Assembly: GCF_003710105.1 (NCBI RefSeq)
Contig: NZ_CP033325.1
Location: forward strand, 248,001 to 312,000
DNA length: 64,000 nt
Source of the DNA: Georgenia faecalis
Lineage (GTDB): Bacteria; Actinomycetota; Actinomycetes; Actinomycetales; Actinomycetaceae
Direction of reading: 5' to 3'
Position numbers and translations under genes: made by a program. Below the pieces are notes generated by a model, which saw only the letters and a program-made list of their open reading frames with translations, was not told the origin of the DNA and ran no database searches. Positions 49,956 through 58,295 of this stretch are shown here, one piece after another (the first letter of the stretch is position 1; the number at the start of each line of letters is the position of its first letter).

Positions 49956-51803
49956 ATGAGAGTCGACGAGCGCCCCGGCGCGACCACCATCACGGCCGAC
50001 GCCTACGTCCTCGAGGTCCGGGCCAACCCGCCGCGGGCCGTGCTGGCCGACCCCGACGGGCTCATCTGGACCCACCTCAGCCTGCTGGCGTCCGTCGCGC
50101 GGACCGACGACGCCGACGAGACCTACTCCGTGGCGCCGCCGCGGGTGGACGCCACCGACGACGACGGCGTGGTGGTCGTCGTCGAGCAGACCAGCACCGC
50201 CTGGGAGCACAAGGAGGTCCGCCTCGCGTGCCGGGAGGGGGCGCTCGAGCTCACCGTCACCGTCCGCGGGCACGGGAGGCTCGGCGACGTCACGGTGCTC
50301 GGCGGCCGGGCGGTCCTGCCCAACGGGGCCGCCGGCACCTTCCGGTCCGCCATCGAGTTCGCCTCGGTCTACTCCCCGACGCCCAGCGAGCCCGTCCAGG
50401 TGGTGCGCCCGGCGCACTCCGCGGTCGTCCTCGGCGTGGTGGGCGACGCCCTCCCCGGCCGGCTGCACGCGGTGTTCTCGCCGCCGCCCCTGTGCCTCGT
50501 CCTCGGGCGGGCCGCGGCCACCGGTCCCACCCAGGTGCCCGCCGGGGACTGGCTGCGCCTCGCCGTGCGGGCCGGTGCCGCCGAGCTCCGGTTCACCGAG
50601 CTCACCTACGAGAGCGTCGACGGCGGGTTCTCGCTGCGCCTGGACTACGACGGCCACACCCGGGTGGACGGGGAGTTCACCACCCCGCCGCTCGTCATCG
50701 CCCCGGCCGCCGACCCGCTGCAGGCCCTCGCCGACCACCGGCGCGAGCTCGTCGACGCCGGCCTCGCGCCCGCCGGGCCGGCGCACCCTGCCGCGGCGTG
50801 GTGGCGCGAGCCGATCTTCTGCGGGTGGGGCGCGCAGTGCGCCAGGGCGCCCTTCGGGCCGGCCAGCCACCCCTACCGCCTCGCCGACCTCGCCCCCGCC
50901 GTCGTCCCGCCGGGAGTGGCGATCGGCCCCGACCTCGCCCGCCAGGACGTGTACGACGAGCTCCTCGCCCACCTCGACGGCGCCGGCGTGCGGCCCGGCA
51001 CGATCGTCCTCGACGACCGGTGGCAGGCCCGGTACGGCCTCGGCGAGCCGGACCCCGAGCGCTGGCCCGACCTGCGCGCGTGGATCGCCGACCGGCACCG
51101 TGACGGGCAGCGGGTGCTGCTGTGGTGGAAGGCGTGGGACCCCGACGGCGTCCCCGCCGCCGAGTGCGTGCGCGACCCCGGGGGCCGGCCGGTCGCCGTC
51201 GACCCGGGCAACCCCGCCTACCGGGAACGGCTGGCGGCGATCGTGCGCTTCCTCGTGAGCGCGGAGGGCCTGGACGCCGACGGCGTCAAGGTGGACTTCA
51301 CCCAGCGCGCGCCGGCCGGCCGCGCGCTCGTCGCCGCGCCGGCGGACGACGGCGGGCCCGGGCCGTGGGGCATCGCCGCCCTGCACGTCCTGCTCGCCAC
51401 CCTGTACGACGCGCTCAAGGCCGCCAAGCCCGACGCCCTGATGATCACCCACACGCCCCACCCGGCGTTCGGCGACGTGTGCGACATGGTCCGGCTCAAC
51501 GACGTCCTCGAGCGGGACCCGACGGCCGCGCTGGTGCCGGTGGCCGACCAGCTGTGCTTCCGGCACGACGTCGTCCGGGCGACGATGCCCGGCCACCTCG
51601 TCGACACCGACCAGTGGCCGATGCCCGACCGCGCCCAGTGGCGCGCGTACGTCGAGGCCCAGGCCGACCTCGGGGTGCCGGCCCTGTACTACGCCGAGCG
51701 GATGGACCGCTCGGGGGAGGAGCTCGGCCCCGAGGACCTCGCCCTGGTCGCGCGGACGTGGGAGCGCTACCGGGCCCGCGTCGCGGGGGCCGGCGGGCGG
51801 TGA
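49956..51803 (+). CDS. GH36/GH31-like glycoside hydrolase
   Basis: 615 aa. An N-terminal beta-sandwich (1-260) precedes a TIM barrel with IVLDDRWQARYG, WPDLRAWIADRHRDGQRVLLWW, and a candidate nucleophile Asp447 in ADGVKVDFTQ. This strand-4 D-F motif and the preceding W-rich loop are as in GH36 alpha-galactosidases and GH31 alpha-glucosidases (clan D). Exact family unclear from motif reading. No signal peptide. The ATG follows CCGGAGAT and lies 15 bp after the GH1 stop, so it ends the importer operon. It probably removes an alpha-linked sugar from the imported ligand. Confidence 0.75.
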   Translation: MRVDERPGATTITADAYVLEVRANPPRAVLADPDGLIWTHLSLLASVARTDDADETYSVAPPRVDATDDDGVVVVVEQTSTAWEHKEVRLACREGALELTVTVRGHGRLGDVTVLGGRAVLPNGAAGTFRSAIEFASVYSPTPSEPVQVVRPAHSAVVLGVVGDALPGRLHAVFSPPPLCLVLGRAAATGPTQVPAGDWLRLAVRAGAAELRFTELTYESVDGGFSLRLDYDGHTRVDGEFTTPPLVIAPAADPLQALADHRRELVDAGLAPAGPAHPAAAWWREPIFCGWGAQCARAPFGPASHPYRLADLAPAVVPPGVAIGPDLARQDVYDELLAHLDGAGVRPGTIVLDDRWQARYGLGEPDPERWPDLRAWIADRHRDGQRVLLWWKAWDPDGVPAAECVRDPGGRPVAVDPGNPAYRERLAAIVRFLVSAEGLDADGVKVDFTQRAPAGRALVAAPADDGGPGPWGIAALHVLLATLYDALKAAKPDALMITHTPHPAFGDVCDMVRLNDVLERDPTAALVPVADQLCFRHDVVRATMPGHLVDTDQWPMPDRAQWRAYVEAQADLGVPALYYAERMDRSGEELGPEDLALVARTWERYRARVAGAGGR

Positions 51804-51867
51804 GCGACGCCGACGTCGCCGTCCACGCCGCGACGTCGGCGGGGTGCGAATCGGGGTCGCGCTGCCG

Positions 51868-51905
51868 TTGTCCCGCCTCGCTGGGATCGTTACCATCGTG
51901 AGGTG
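51868..51905 (+). promoter_or_regulatory. Promoter of the tandem-MBL gene, with operator-like CGTTACCA
   Basis: TTGTCC at 51868-51873, a 17-bp spacer, then TACCAT at 51891-51896, six bases before the GTG at 51903: a good promoter for a leaderless transcript. CGTTACCA (51888-51895) overlaps the -10 and resembles the CGTTCCCA core found at 55012 and 58162-58169. Confidence 0.55.
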
Positions 51906-53798
51906 ACCGACGTGGTGCGCGAGGTTGCCGAGGGCGTCTTCCGGGTGCGGGACACGTGCCACGTCTACGTGGTCCGCGCCGAGGGTGCCCGCACGGGCGT
52001 GGCCATCGACTTCGGGTCCGGGCGCGTGCTCGACCACCTCGCCGAGATGGGCATCGACCGCCTCACCGACGTGGTCATGACCCACCACCACCGCGACCAG
52101 GCGCAGGGCCTGCCGCGCGCCGTCGAGGCCGGGATCGCCATCCACGTGCCGCCGGTGGAGCGGGATCTCTTCGAGCACGCCGACGACATGTGGGCGACCC
52201 GCCCCATCATCAACGACTACAACCTCCGCGAGGACCGGTTCTCCCTGCTCGACTCCGTGCCCGTCGCCGGGCTCGTCCCCGAGTACCGCACCGGCCGCTG
52301 GGGCGGCGTCGACCTCGCCGTGCACCCCACGCCCGGGCACACCACGGGGTCGGTGACCTACGTCCTCGAGCGCGGCGGCCGGCGCATCGCCTTCACCGGT
52401 GACCTCCTCTACGCGCCGGGCAAGGTGTGGTCGCTCGCCGCGACGCAGTGGTCCTACACCGAGAACGAGGGGCCGGCGATGACGGTCCTGTCCTGCTACC
52501 TCCTCCAGCGCGAGCGCCTGGACCTCCTCCTGCCCTCGCACGGGGAGCCCATGGCCGACCCCGCCGCCGCGCTCGGGCTGCTCGCCCGGCGGATGCAGGC
52601 CTACGTCGACTCCCGGCGGCCCTTCCCCTGGGACCTCGAGACCCGCCTGGTCCACCCCTACGCCCGGCTGACGACGCACTTCCTGCTCAACCGCTCGAGC
52701 GTCGCCGCGTCCTACGTCCTCCTCTCGGAGTCCGGGGCGGCCCTGCTCATCGACTTCGGCTACGACGTCACCACCGGCCTGCCCGACGGGCGCGACCGCG
52801 CCTCGCGCCGGCCCTGGCTCGCGTCCCTCGACGCGCTGCGGGGCGGGTTCGGCGTCACCGACGTCGAGGTGGTCATGGCCACCCACTACCACGACGACCA
52901 CGTGGCGGGGATGAACCTCCTGCGCGAGGTGGAGGGCACCCAGGTGTGGGTCCCGGAGAACGTCGCGCCGATCCTCGCCAACCCCATGCACCACGACCTG
53001 CCGTGCCAGTGGTACGACCCCATCGCGGTGGACCGGGAGCTGGCCCTGGGCGAGACGGTGCGGTGGCACGAGTACGCGATCACCGTGCACGAGCTGCGGG
53101 GCCACACCCGGTACGCCGCCGCGTTCGAGCTCGAGGTCGACGGCGTGCGGGTGCTCGTCACCGGCGACCAGCAGGACGGGCGCGGCCTCGCCGGCCAGCG
53201 CCGGGAGATCCTCAACTACCAGTACCGCAACCTCGTGGGCCTGGAGGACTACCGGCGCAGCGCCGAGCTCTACCGGCGCGTGGGTCCCGGCCTCATGGTG
53301 AGCGGTCACTGGGAGCCCCGCTGGGTCGACGAGAACTACCTCGACATGCTGGCCGAGCAGGGGGAGGAGCTCGCCCGGATCCACACCGACCTGCTGCCGC
53401 TCGACGAGCTGGACGTCGGCGCCGACGGCGTCCTCGCGCGCCTCACGCCGTACCGCTCGCGCCCGCAGGTCGGCGAGCCGGTCGAGCTGACCGCCACCGT
53501 GCGCAACCCGCACCACGTCGCGGCGGAGGCCGTCGTCCGCCTCGTCGTGCCCGACGGGTGGCACGCCGAGCCGCCCGTGGTGCACCGGGTGCTCGGGCCG
53601 GGGGAGAGCGCCGCCGTGCCGTTCCGCGTGATGCCCGCCCCGGAGGTCCGGCGTCGGGCGCGGTGCGCGGTCGACGTGTCGGTGGGGGAGCTCCACCTCG
53701 GTCAGCACGCCGAGGCGCTCGTCGATGTCGTCACGGCCACACCGGGCGATGCCGGTCCTCCAAGGCGACGCCACTACGATGACCTGCTGATCCGGTAG
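51903..53798 (+). CDS. Tandem metallo-beta-lactamase-fold hydrolase
   Basis: 631 aa with two complete MBL folds. The first (1-235) has THHHRDQ at 60-66, that is HxHxD with Gln66 in place of the usual His, then His146 (TPGHTTG), Asp167 (FTGDLLY) and His213 (LPSHGEP). The second (about 255-475) has the intact THYHDDH at 327-333, His401 (RGHTRYA), Asp422 (VTGDQQDG) and His469 (VSGHWEP). Residues 500-600 form an Ig-like beta domain (VELTATVRNPHHVAAEAVVRL). No signal peptide. Two linked MBL domains with one altered site are unusual; substrate unknown. It has its own promoter and is followed after 27 bp by the LacI gene. Confidence 0.85.
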   Translation: MTDVVREVAEGVFRVRDTCHVYVVRAEGARTGVAIDFGSGRVLDHLAEMGIDRLTDVVMTHHHRDQAQGLPRAVEAGIAIHVPPVERDLFEHADDMWATRPIINDYNLREDRFSLLDSVPVAGLVPEYRTGRWGGVDLAVHPTPGHTTGSVTYVLERGGRRIAFTGDLLYAPGKVWSLAATQWSYTENEGPAMTVLSCYLLQRERLDLLLPSHGEPMADPAAALGLLARRMQAYVDSRRPFPWDLETRLVHPYARLTTHFLLNRSSVAASYVLLSESGAALLIDFGYDVTTGLPDGRDRASRRPWLASLDALRGGFGVTDVEVVMATHYHDDHVAGMNLLREVEGTQVWVPENVAPILANPMHHDLPCQWYDPIAVDRELALGETVRWHEYAITVHELRGHTRYAAAFELEVDGVRVLVTGDQQDGRGLAGQRREILNYQYRNLVGLEDYRRSAELYRRVGPGLMVSGHWEPRWVDENYLDMLAEQGEELARIHTDLLPLDELDVGADGVLARLTPYRSRPQVGEPVELTATVRNPHHVAAEAVVRLVVPDGWHAEPPVVHRVLGPGESAAVPFRVMPAPEVRRRARCAVDVSVGELHLGQHAEALVDVVTATPGDAGPPRRRHYDDLLIR

Positions 53799-53825
53799 AC
53801 CCGGCCGGCGGATGGAGTGGACCAC

Positions 53826-54866
53826 GTGACGAGGGCGACGCAGGCGAGCCCGCTCCTGCACCGGCGGGCGACGATCAAGGACGTCGCCCTCGCGGCCGAC
53901 GTCTCGCGGTCCACCGCCTCCCGCGCCCTCAGCGGCAACGGCTACGTCGCGGAGGACGTGCGCGAACGCGTCCGGGAGGTCGCCCGGTCCATCGGCTACG
54001 TGCCGGACGCGGCCGCGCAGTACCTGCGCCGCCGGGTGAGCAACGTCGTGGGCCTCATGGTCACCGACCTCACCAACCCCTTCTACGCCGAGCTCGCGGC
54101 CGGGGCCATGCAGCAGGCCCGCCGCCGGGGGTACACGGTGATCCTCGCCGACGGCGGGGCCGAGGACCCGGACGAGTCGAACGCGGCGCAGGCGTTCGTC
54201 GAGATGCGCGCCGCCGGGGTCATCCTCACCCCGGTCTCCGCCGAGGCGGGGGAGTACCTCACCGGCCACGGCCTGGTGACGGTGGAGGTGGACCGTCAGT
54301 TCGCCGAGGGCGTCGCGGATGCCGTCGTCGTCGACAACGTCGACGGCGCCTCCCGGGTGACCGCGCGCCTCATCGAGCTCGGGCACGTGCGGATCGCGCT
54401 CGTCATCGACGAGACCCACTGGACCACCGGACGCGACCGGTACGCCGGGTACCGCGCCGCGTTCGAGGCGGCCGGGCTCGCCCTCGACCCGGGGCTGGTC
54501 GTCGCCTCCGGCCTGGACGTCGACCACGCCCGGGCGCGTTCGCGCGAGCTGCTCTCCGGCCCGGACCGGCCCACCGCCGTCTTCGCCGCCAACAGCGTCC
54601 TCGCCGAGGGGGTATGGCGGGCCGCGACGGACGTCGGCCTGCGCATCCCCGAGGACCTCAGCCTCGTCTCCTTCGACGACGCGCCGTGGATGTCGCTCGT
54701 CTCGCCCGGGGTCACCGCCGTGGCCCAGGACGTCTCCGCCATCGGGGCCACCGCCGTCGACGTCCTGCTGGAGCGGATCGCCCAGCCGGCCGCGCCGGCG
54801 CAGACCGTCGTGGTCCCGGCCGAGGTGGTCCGCCGGGGCTCCACCGCGCCGCCACCGCAGCGGTAG
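53826..54866 (+). CDS. LacI-family transcriptional regulator
   Basis: 346 aa. The HTH ATIKDVALAADVSRSTASRALSG is followed by the hinge region AAQYLRRRVSNVVGLMV and a periplasmic-binding-protein-like effector domain (DLTNPFYAELAAGAMQ, VVVDNVDGASRVTARLIELGH, LVSFDDAPWMSL). The GTG at 53826 was chosen over the GTG at 53817 because GGAG lies eight bases upstream. It is the only LacI protein in the locus. The probable targets are the CGTTCCCA-type sites near 45078, 51888, 55010 and 58162, controlling importer, MBL, GH38 and its own operon. Confidence 0.92.
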   Translation: MTRATQASPLLHRRATIKDVALAADVSRSTASRALSGNGYVAEDVRERVREVARSIGYVPDAAAQYLRRRVSNVVGLMVTDLTNPFYAELAAGAMQQARRRGYTVILADGGAEDPDESNAAQAFVEMRAAGVILTPVSAEAGEYLTGHGLVTVEVDRQFAEGVADAVVVDNVDGASRVTARLIELGHVRIALVIDETHWTTGRDRYAGYRAAFEAAGLALDPGLVVASGLDVDHARARSRELLSGPDRPTAVFAANSVLAEGVWRAATDVGLRIPEDLSLVSFDDAPWMSLVSPGVTAVAQDVSAIGATAVDVLLERIAQPAAPAQTVVVPAEVVRRGSTAPPPQR

Positions 54867-54870
54867 GGAG

Positions 54871-54904
54871 CCGCCGCTGCGGCACGGCAGCCCCGCAGCG
54901 GCGG
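54871..54904 (+). terminator. Hairpin after the LacI gene
   Basis: CCGCCGCTGCGG at 54871-54882 pairs perfectly (12 bp) with 54893-54904 around a 10-nt loop, four bases after the stop. Confidence 0.75.
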
Positions 54905-54974
54905 GGCGACCGGGCAGGCGGTAGGGCGACCGTGCGGCGCGCCGTTTGAGTGCTGCCCGGGGGCTGAGCGCCGG

Positions 54975-55026
54975 TTGACCTCTCCGAGAAGCACGTGATT
55001 GCGTGTGGTTACGTTCCCAGGAACGG
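54975..55026 (+). promoter_or_regulatory. Promoter and operator candidate of the first classical GH38 gene
   Basis: CGTTCCCAGGAACG (55012-55025) is a palindrome with 6-bp arms around CA, part of TACGTTCCCAGGAACGG (55010-55026), which repeats the site at 45078-45094. TACGTT (55010-55015) may be the -10. A TTGACC at 54975-54980 is too far (29 bp) to be its -35, though it matches the -35 of the importer promoter. Confidence 0.6.
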
Positions 55027-55068
55027 CGCCCCCCCCGCGCGTCGACCTCCCCACCGATGTGGAGTGCC

Positions 55069-58000
55069 ATGCACCACGGACTGTCCGACCTCACACGCCG
55101 GATCGAGCGCACCCTGCGCGACCGGCTCATCCCCGCCACGTACGGGGCGGCGGTGCCGGTCGAGGTGAGCGCGCTGCACCTGCCCGGCGAGCCGATCCCG
55201 CCCGCCGAGGCGATCGCCGGGGAGTACGGCCCGTTCGCGGTGGGCGAGCGCTGGGGGCGGGCCTTCGGCACGACGTGGTTCCACCTCACGGGCGAGGTCC
55301 CGGCGGCCATGCGCGGTCGTCGGGTCGAGCTCGTCGTCGACCTCGGCTTCGAGCGCTCCGGGCCGGGCTTCCGCTCCGAGGGGCTGGCCTACACGCCCGA
55401 CGGCGTGCCGATCAAGGGCATCGAGCCGCGCACCGCGTGGCTGCCCGTCGCCCGGCCGGCCCGCGGTGGGGAGCGGGTGGACCTCTACCTCGAGGCGGCG
55501 TCCAACCCCCTCTTCGACGGCAGCGTCACCACGCTCGGCGACCCGGAGACGATCGGGCCCGAGCTCCTCTACCGCCTCGACCGCGCCGAGATCGCCGTCC
55601 TCGAGGAGGACGTCCACGCCCTCGTCCTCGACGTCCAGACCCTCCACGGGCTGGCGCTCGAGCTGCCCGAGTCCGACCCGCGCCGGCACGAGGTCCGCCG
55701 GGCGCTCGAGGTGATGCTCGACGAGCTCGACGTCGCCGACGTCGTCGGCGGTGCGGCGACGGCCCGCGCCCGCCTCGCCGGGGTGCTCGCCTCGCCGGCC
55801 GCGCCCAGCGCCCACAAGATCTCCGCCGTCGGCCACGCCCACATCGACTCCGCGTGGCTCTGGCCGGTGCGCGAGACCATCCGCAAGTGCGCGCGGACGT
55901 TCTCCAACGTCGTCGCGCTCGCGGAGGACTACCCCGACTTCGTCTTCGCCTGCTCCTCCGCGCAGCAGTACGCCTGGATGCGTGACCACCACCCGCTCGT
56001 GTGGGAGCGCATCCGGGCGGCCGCCGCGCGCGGCCAGTTCGTCCCCGTGGGCGGCATGTGGGTGGAGTCGGACACCAACATGCCCGGCGGCGAGGCGCTC
56101 GTGCGCCAGTTCACCCAGGGCAAGCGGTTCTTCGCCGACGAGCTGGGCGTGGACTCGCGCGAGGTGTGGCTGCCGGACTCCTTCGGGTACTCCGCCGCCC
56201 TGCCGCAGCTCGCACGGCTGGCCGGGTTCCGGTGGTTCCTCTCCCAGAAGATGTCGTGGAACCTGACCAACCGCTTCCCCCACCACACGTTCTGGTGGGA
56301 GGGGATCGACGGCAGCCGGGTGTTCACGCACTTCCCGCCGGCCGACACCTACAGCTCTGAGCTCACCGCGGACCAGCTCCACCACGGCGTGCGCAACTTC
56401 GCCGAGAAGGGGCGGGCGACGCGCTCGCTGCTCCCCTTCGGCTACGGCGACGGCGGGGGCGGCCCCACCCGCGAGATCATCGAGACCGGCCACCGGGTCG
56501 CCGACCTCGAGGGGTCCCCGCGGGTGACGATCGAGTCGCCGTCGGCGTTCTTCGCCGCCGCCGAGGCCGAGTACCCCGACGCGCCCGTGTGGGCGGGGGA
56601 GATGTACCTCGAGTTCCACCGGGGGACCTACACCAGCCAGCACGCGATGAAGCGCGGCAACCGGCGCACCGAGCACCTCCTGCGCGAGGCCGAGCTGTGG
56701 GCCGCCACCGCCGCCGTCCGGGCCGGGGCGGTTTACCCCTACGCCGAGCTCGACCGGATCTGGCAGGAGATGCTGCTCCTGCAGTTCCACGACATCCTCC
56801 CCGGCAGCTCGATCGCCTGGGTGCACCGGGAGGCCCGGGTGACGTACGCCCGGCTCGAGGTGGAGCTCGAGACGATCATCGACGGCGCGCTCGGTGCGCT
56901 CGCCGGTGAGGGCGCGGTGCCGCTGGTCTTCAACGCCGCCCCGCACGAGCGCGACGGCGTGCCGGCGCTCGCGGCCGCCCCCGCCGAGGTGCCCGGAACC
57001 GTGCTCGTGGAGGGGAACGACGACGGCGTCACCCTCGACAACGCCCTGGTGCGGGTGCGCGTCGGCCGCGACGGCACGCTCGCCTCGGTGCTCGACCTGG
57101 TCGCCGACCGGGAGGTCCTCGCGGGGGCGGGCAACGTCCTCCAGCTCCACCCGGACACCCCCAACTACTTCGACGCCTGGGACATCGACGACTTCGCCTT
57201 CGCCCGGCGCCGTGACCTCACCGGCGTCACGGCGATCGAGGTGGACACGAGCGACCCGGCGCGCCCGCTCGTGCGGGTGCGCCGCACCGACGGCGACTCC
57301 ACGTACGTGCAGACGACGGCGCTCGCCGCCGGGGCCCGCCGCGTCGACCTCGTCACCGAGGTGGACTGGCACCAGCGCGAGACGCTCCTCAAGGTGGCCT
57401 TCCCCCTGGCCGTCCACGCCGACCGGTCCGCCTCGGAGATCCAGTTCGGGCACGTGTTCCGGCCGACCCACACCAACACCTCCTGGGACGCCGCCCGCTT
57501 CGAGATCTGCGCGCACCGGTGGCTGCACGTGGGCGAGCCCGGCTACGGGGCCGCCGTCGTCAACGCCGAGACCTACGGCCACGACGTCACCCGTCCCGCG
57601 CCGGGGGACGCCCGCGGCCCCGGTTCCACGACCGTGCGGCTGTCCCTCCTGCGCGCCCCGCGCTACCCCGACCCCGAGACCGACCAGGGCCGGCACCGCC
57701 TCGCCTACGGGCTCGTCGTCGGCGCCGAGATCGCCGACGCCGTCCGGGAGGGCTACCGGGCGAACCTGCCGGTGCGGCAGCGCACCGGCGCCGGGCCGGT
57801 GGCGCCGCTGGTCTCGGTGTCCTCGCCGGCCGTCGTCGTCGAGGCCGTCAAGCTCGCCGACGACCGCTCCGGCGACGTCGTCGTGCGCCTGTACGAGTCG
57901 CTCGGTGGGCGCGCGAAGGCGCGCCTGACAGCGGGGTTCGGCGTCGAGCGGGCGTGGGTGTGCGACCTCGTCGAGCACGAGGACGAGGAGATCGCCGCGC

Positions 58001-58089
58001 TCGCGCCGCTCACCACCTCCGGTAACGAGGTCACGCTCGACCTCGGGCCGTTCCAGGTGGTCACGCTGCGCCTGCGCGCCGCGCGCTGA
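55069..58089 (+). CDS. GH38 alpha-mannosidase, large bacterial type
   Basis: 1006 aa. An N-terminal beta domain (1-245) precedes the GH38 catalytic domain: SAVGHAHIDSAWLWP with zinc ligands His258 and Asp260, and the nucleophile Asp370 in WLPDSFGYSAALPQ. The mid-domain zinc/His motif is LLQFHDILPGSS. The C-terminal beta domains run to residue 1006. The length and N-terminal domain are those of bacterial cytosolic mannosidases related to the ER/vacuolar (MAN2C1/Ams1) group. It would release alpha-mannose from imported or intracellular glycans. The ATG at 55069 (with GGAG upstream) begins MHHGLSDL; an earlier in-frame ATG at 55057 is possible. Confidence 0.93.
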   Translation: MHHGLSDLTRRIERTLRDRLIPATYGAAVPVEVSALHLPGEPIPPAEAIAGEYGPFAVGERWGRAFGTTWFHLTGEVPAAMRGRRVELVVDLGFERSGPGFRSEGLAYTPDGVPIKGIEPRTAWLPVARPARGGERVDLYLEAASNPLFDGSVTTLGDPETIGPELLYRLDRAEIAVLEEDVHALVLDVQTLHGLALELPESDPRRHEVRRALEVMLDELDVADVVGGAATARARLAGVLASPAAPSAHKISAVGHAHIDSAWLWPVRETIRKCARTFSNVVALAEDYPDFVFACSSAQQYAWMRDHHPLVWERIRAAAARGQFVPVGGMWVESDTNMPGGEALVRQFTQGKRFFADELGVDSREVWLPDSFGYSAALPQLARLAGFRWFLSQKMSWNLTNRFPHHTFWWEGIDGSRVFTHFPPADTYSSELTADQLHHGVRNFAEKGRATRSLLPFGYGDGGGGPTREIIETGHRVADLEGSPRVTIESPSAFFAAAEAEYPDAPVWAGEMYLEFHRGTYTSQHAMKRGNRRTEHLLREAELWAATAAVRAGAVYPYAELDRIWQEMLLLQFHDILPGSSIAWVHREARVTYARLEVELETIIDGALGALAGEGAVPLVFNAAPHERDGVPALAAAPAEVPGTVLVEGNDDGVTLDNALVRVRVGRDGTLASVLDLVADREVLAGAGNVLQLHPDTPNYFDAWDIDDFAFARRRDLTGVTAIEVDTSDPARPLVRVRRTDGDSTYVQTTALAAGARRVDLVTEVDWHQRETLLKVAFPLAVHADRSASEIQFGHVFRPTHTNTSWDAARFEICAHRWLHVGEPGYGAAVVNAETYGHDVTRPAPGDARGPGSTTVRLSLLRAPRYPDPETDQGRHRLAYGLVVGAEIADAVREGYRANLPVRQRTGAGPVAPLVSVSSPAVVVEAVKLADDRSGDVVVRLYESLGGRAKARLTAGFGVERAWVCDLVEHEDEEIAALAPLTTSGNEVTLDLGPFQVVTLRLRAAR

Positions 58090-58128
58090 GCGCCCGCCCC
58101 GTGCCCCGCTGGAGGGCGAGGCGGGCGA

Positions 58129-58172
58129 TTGCCGGGCCTCCCGGCTGTCCCTAGGATCGTGTGGGAACGATG
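58129..58172 (+). promoter_or_regulatory. Promoter of the leader-ORF/GH38 operon with inverted repeat
   Basis: TTGCCG at 58129-58134, a 17-bp spacer and TAGGAT at 58152-58157 form a good promoter. ATCGT (58156-58160) and ACGAT (58167-58171) are an inverted repeat with 6-bp spacer covering the expected start site. On the minus strand its right half reads CGTTCCCA (58169-58162), the core seen in the other operator candidates. Confidence 0.6.
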
Positions 58173-58196
58173 TCAGAACGGGTGGAGGACGAGGGC

Positions 58197-58295
58197 ATGA
58201 CCGGGTCACGAGTGTTCGGGCTCGACACCGGCGGCGCCACGCCCGCCGTCGCCGCCTCGCCCGCCGGCGCCTGGCCCGGCGGGGAGGTGCGGTGA
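58197..58295 (+). CDS. 32-aa leader ORF coupled to the second classical GH38 gene
   Basis: Begins MTGSRVFGLDTGGATP, 32 residues, with a strong Shine-Dalgarno (GGAGGA, about 8 nt before the ATG). Its TGA (58293-58295) overlaps the GTG start of the GH38 gene (GTGA), so it lies in the leader about 35 nt downstream of the predicted transcription start. The peptide (Gly/Ala/Pro-rich) matches nothing I know. It may serve translational coupling rather than encode a functional product. Confidence 0.5.
   Translation: MTGSRVFGLDTGGATPAVAASPAGAWPGGEVR

Noticed and set aside
49956-51803. GH31 sulfoquinovosidase (YihQ) to accompany the YihT-like aldolase
   Set aside because: The characteristic YihQ motifs for sulfonate recognition were not found, and the barrel motifs fit a general GH36/GH31-like enzyme, so a sulfoquinovose pathway is not claimed.
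48801-55310. An open reading frame of more than 2,100 codons on the minus strand
   Set aside because: It lies antisense to GH1, GH36/31-like, MBL, LacI and GH38 genes. Its composition (runs of Gly, Arg, Val, Asp, Glu, His) is that of the complement of GC-rich codons, with no domain motif. Open antisense frames are expected at this GC content.
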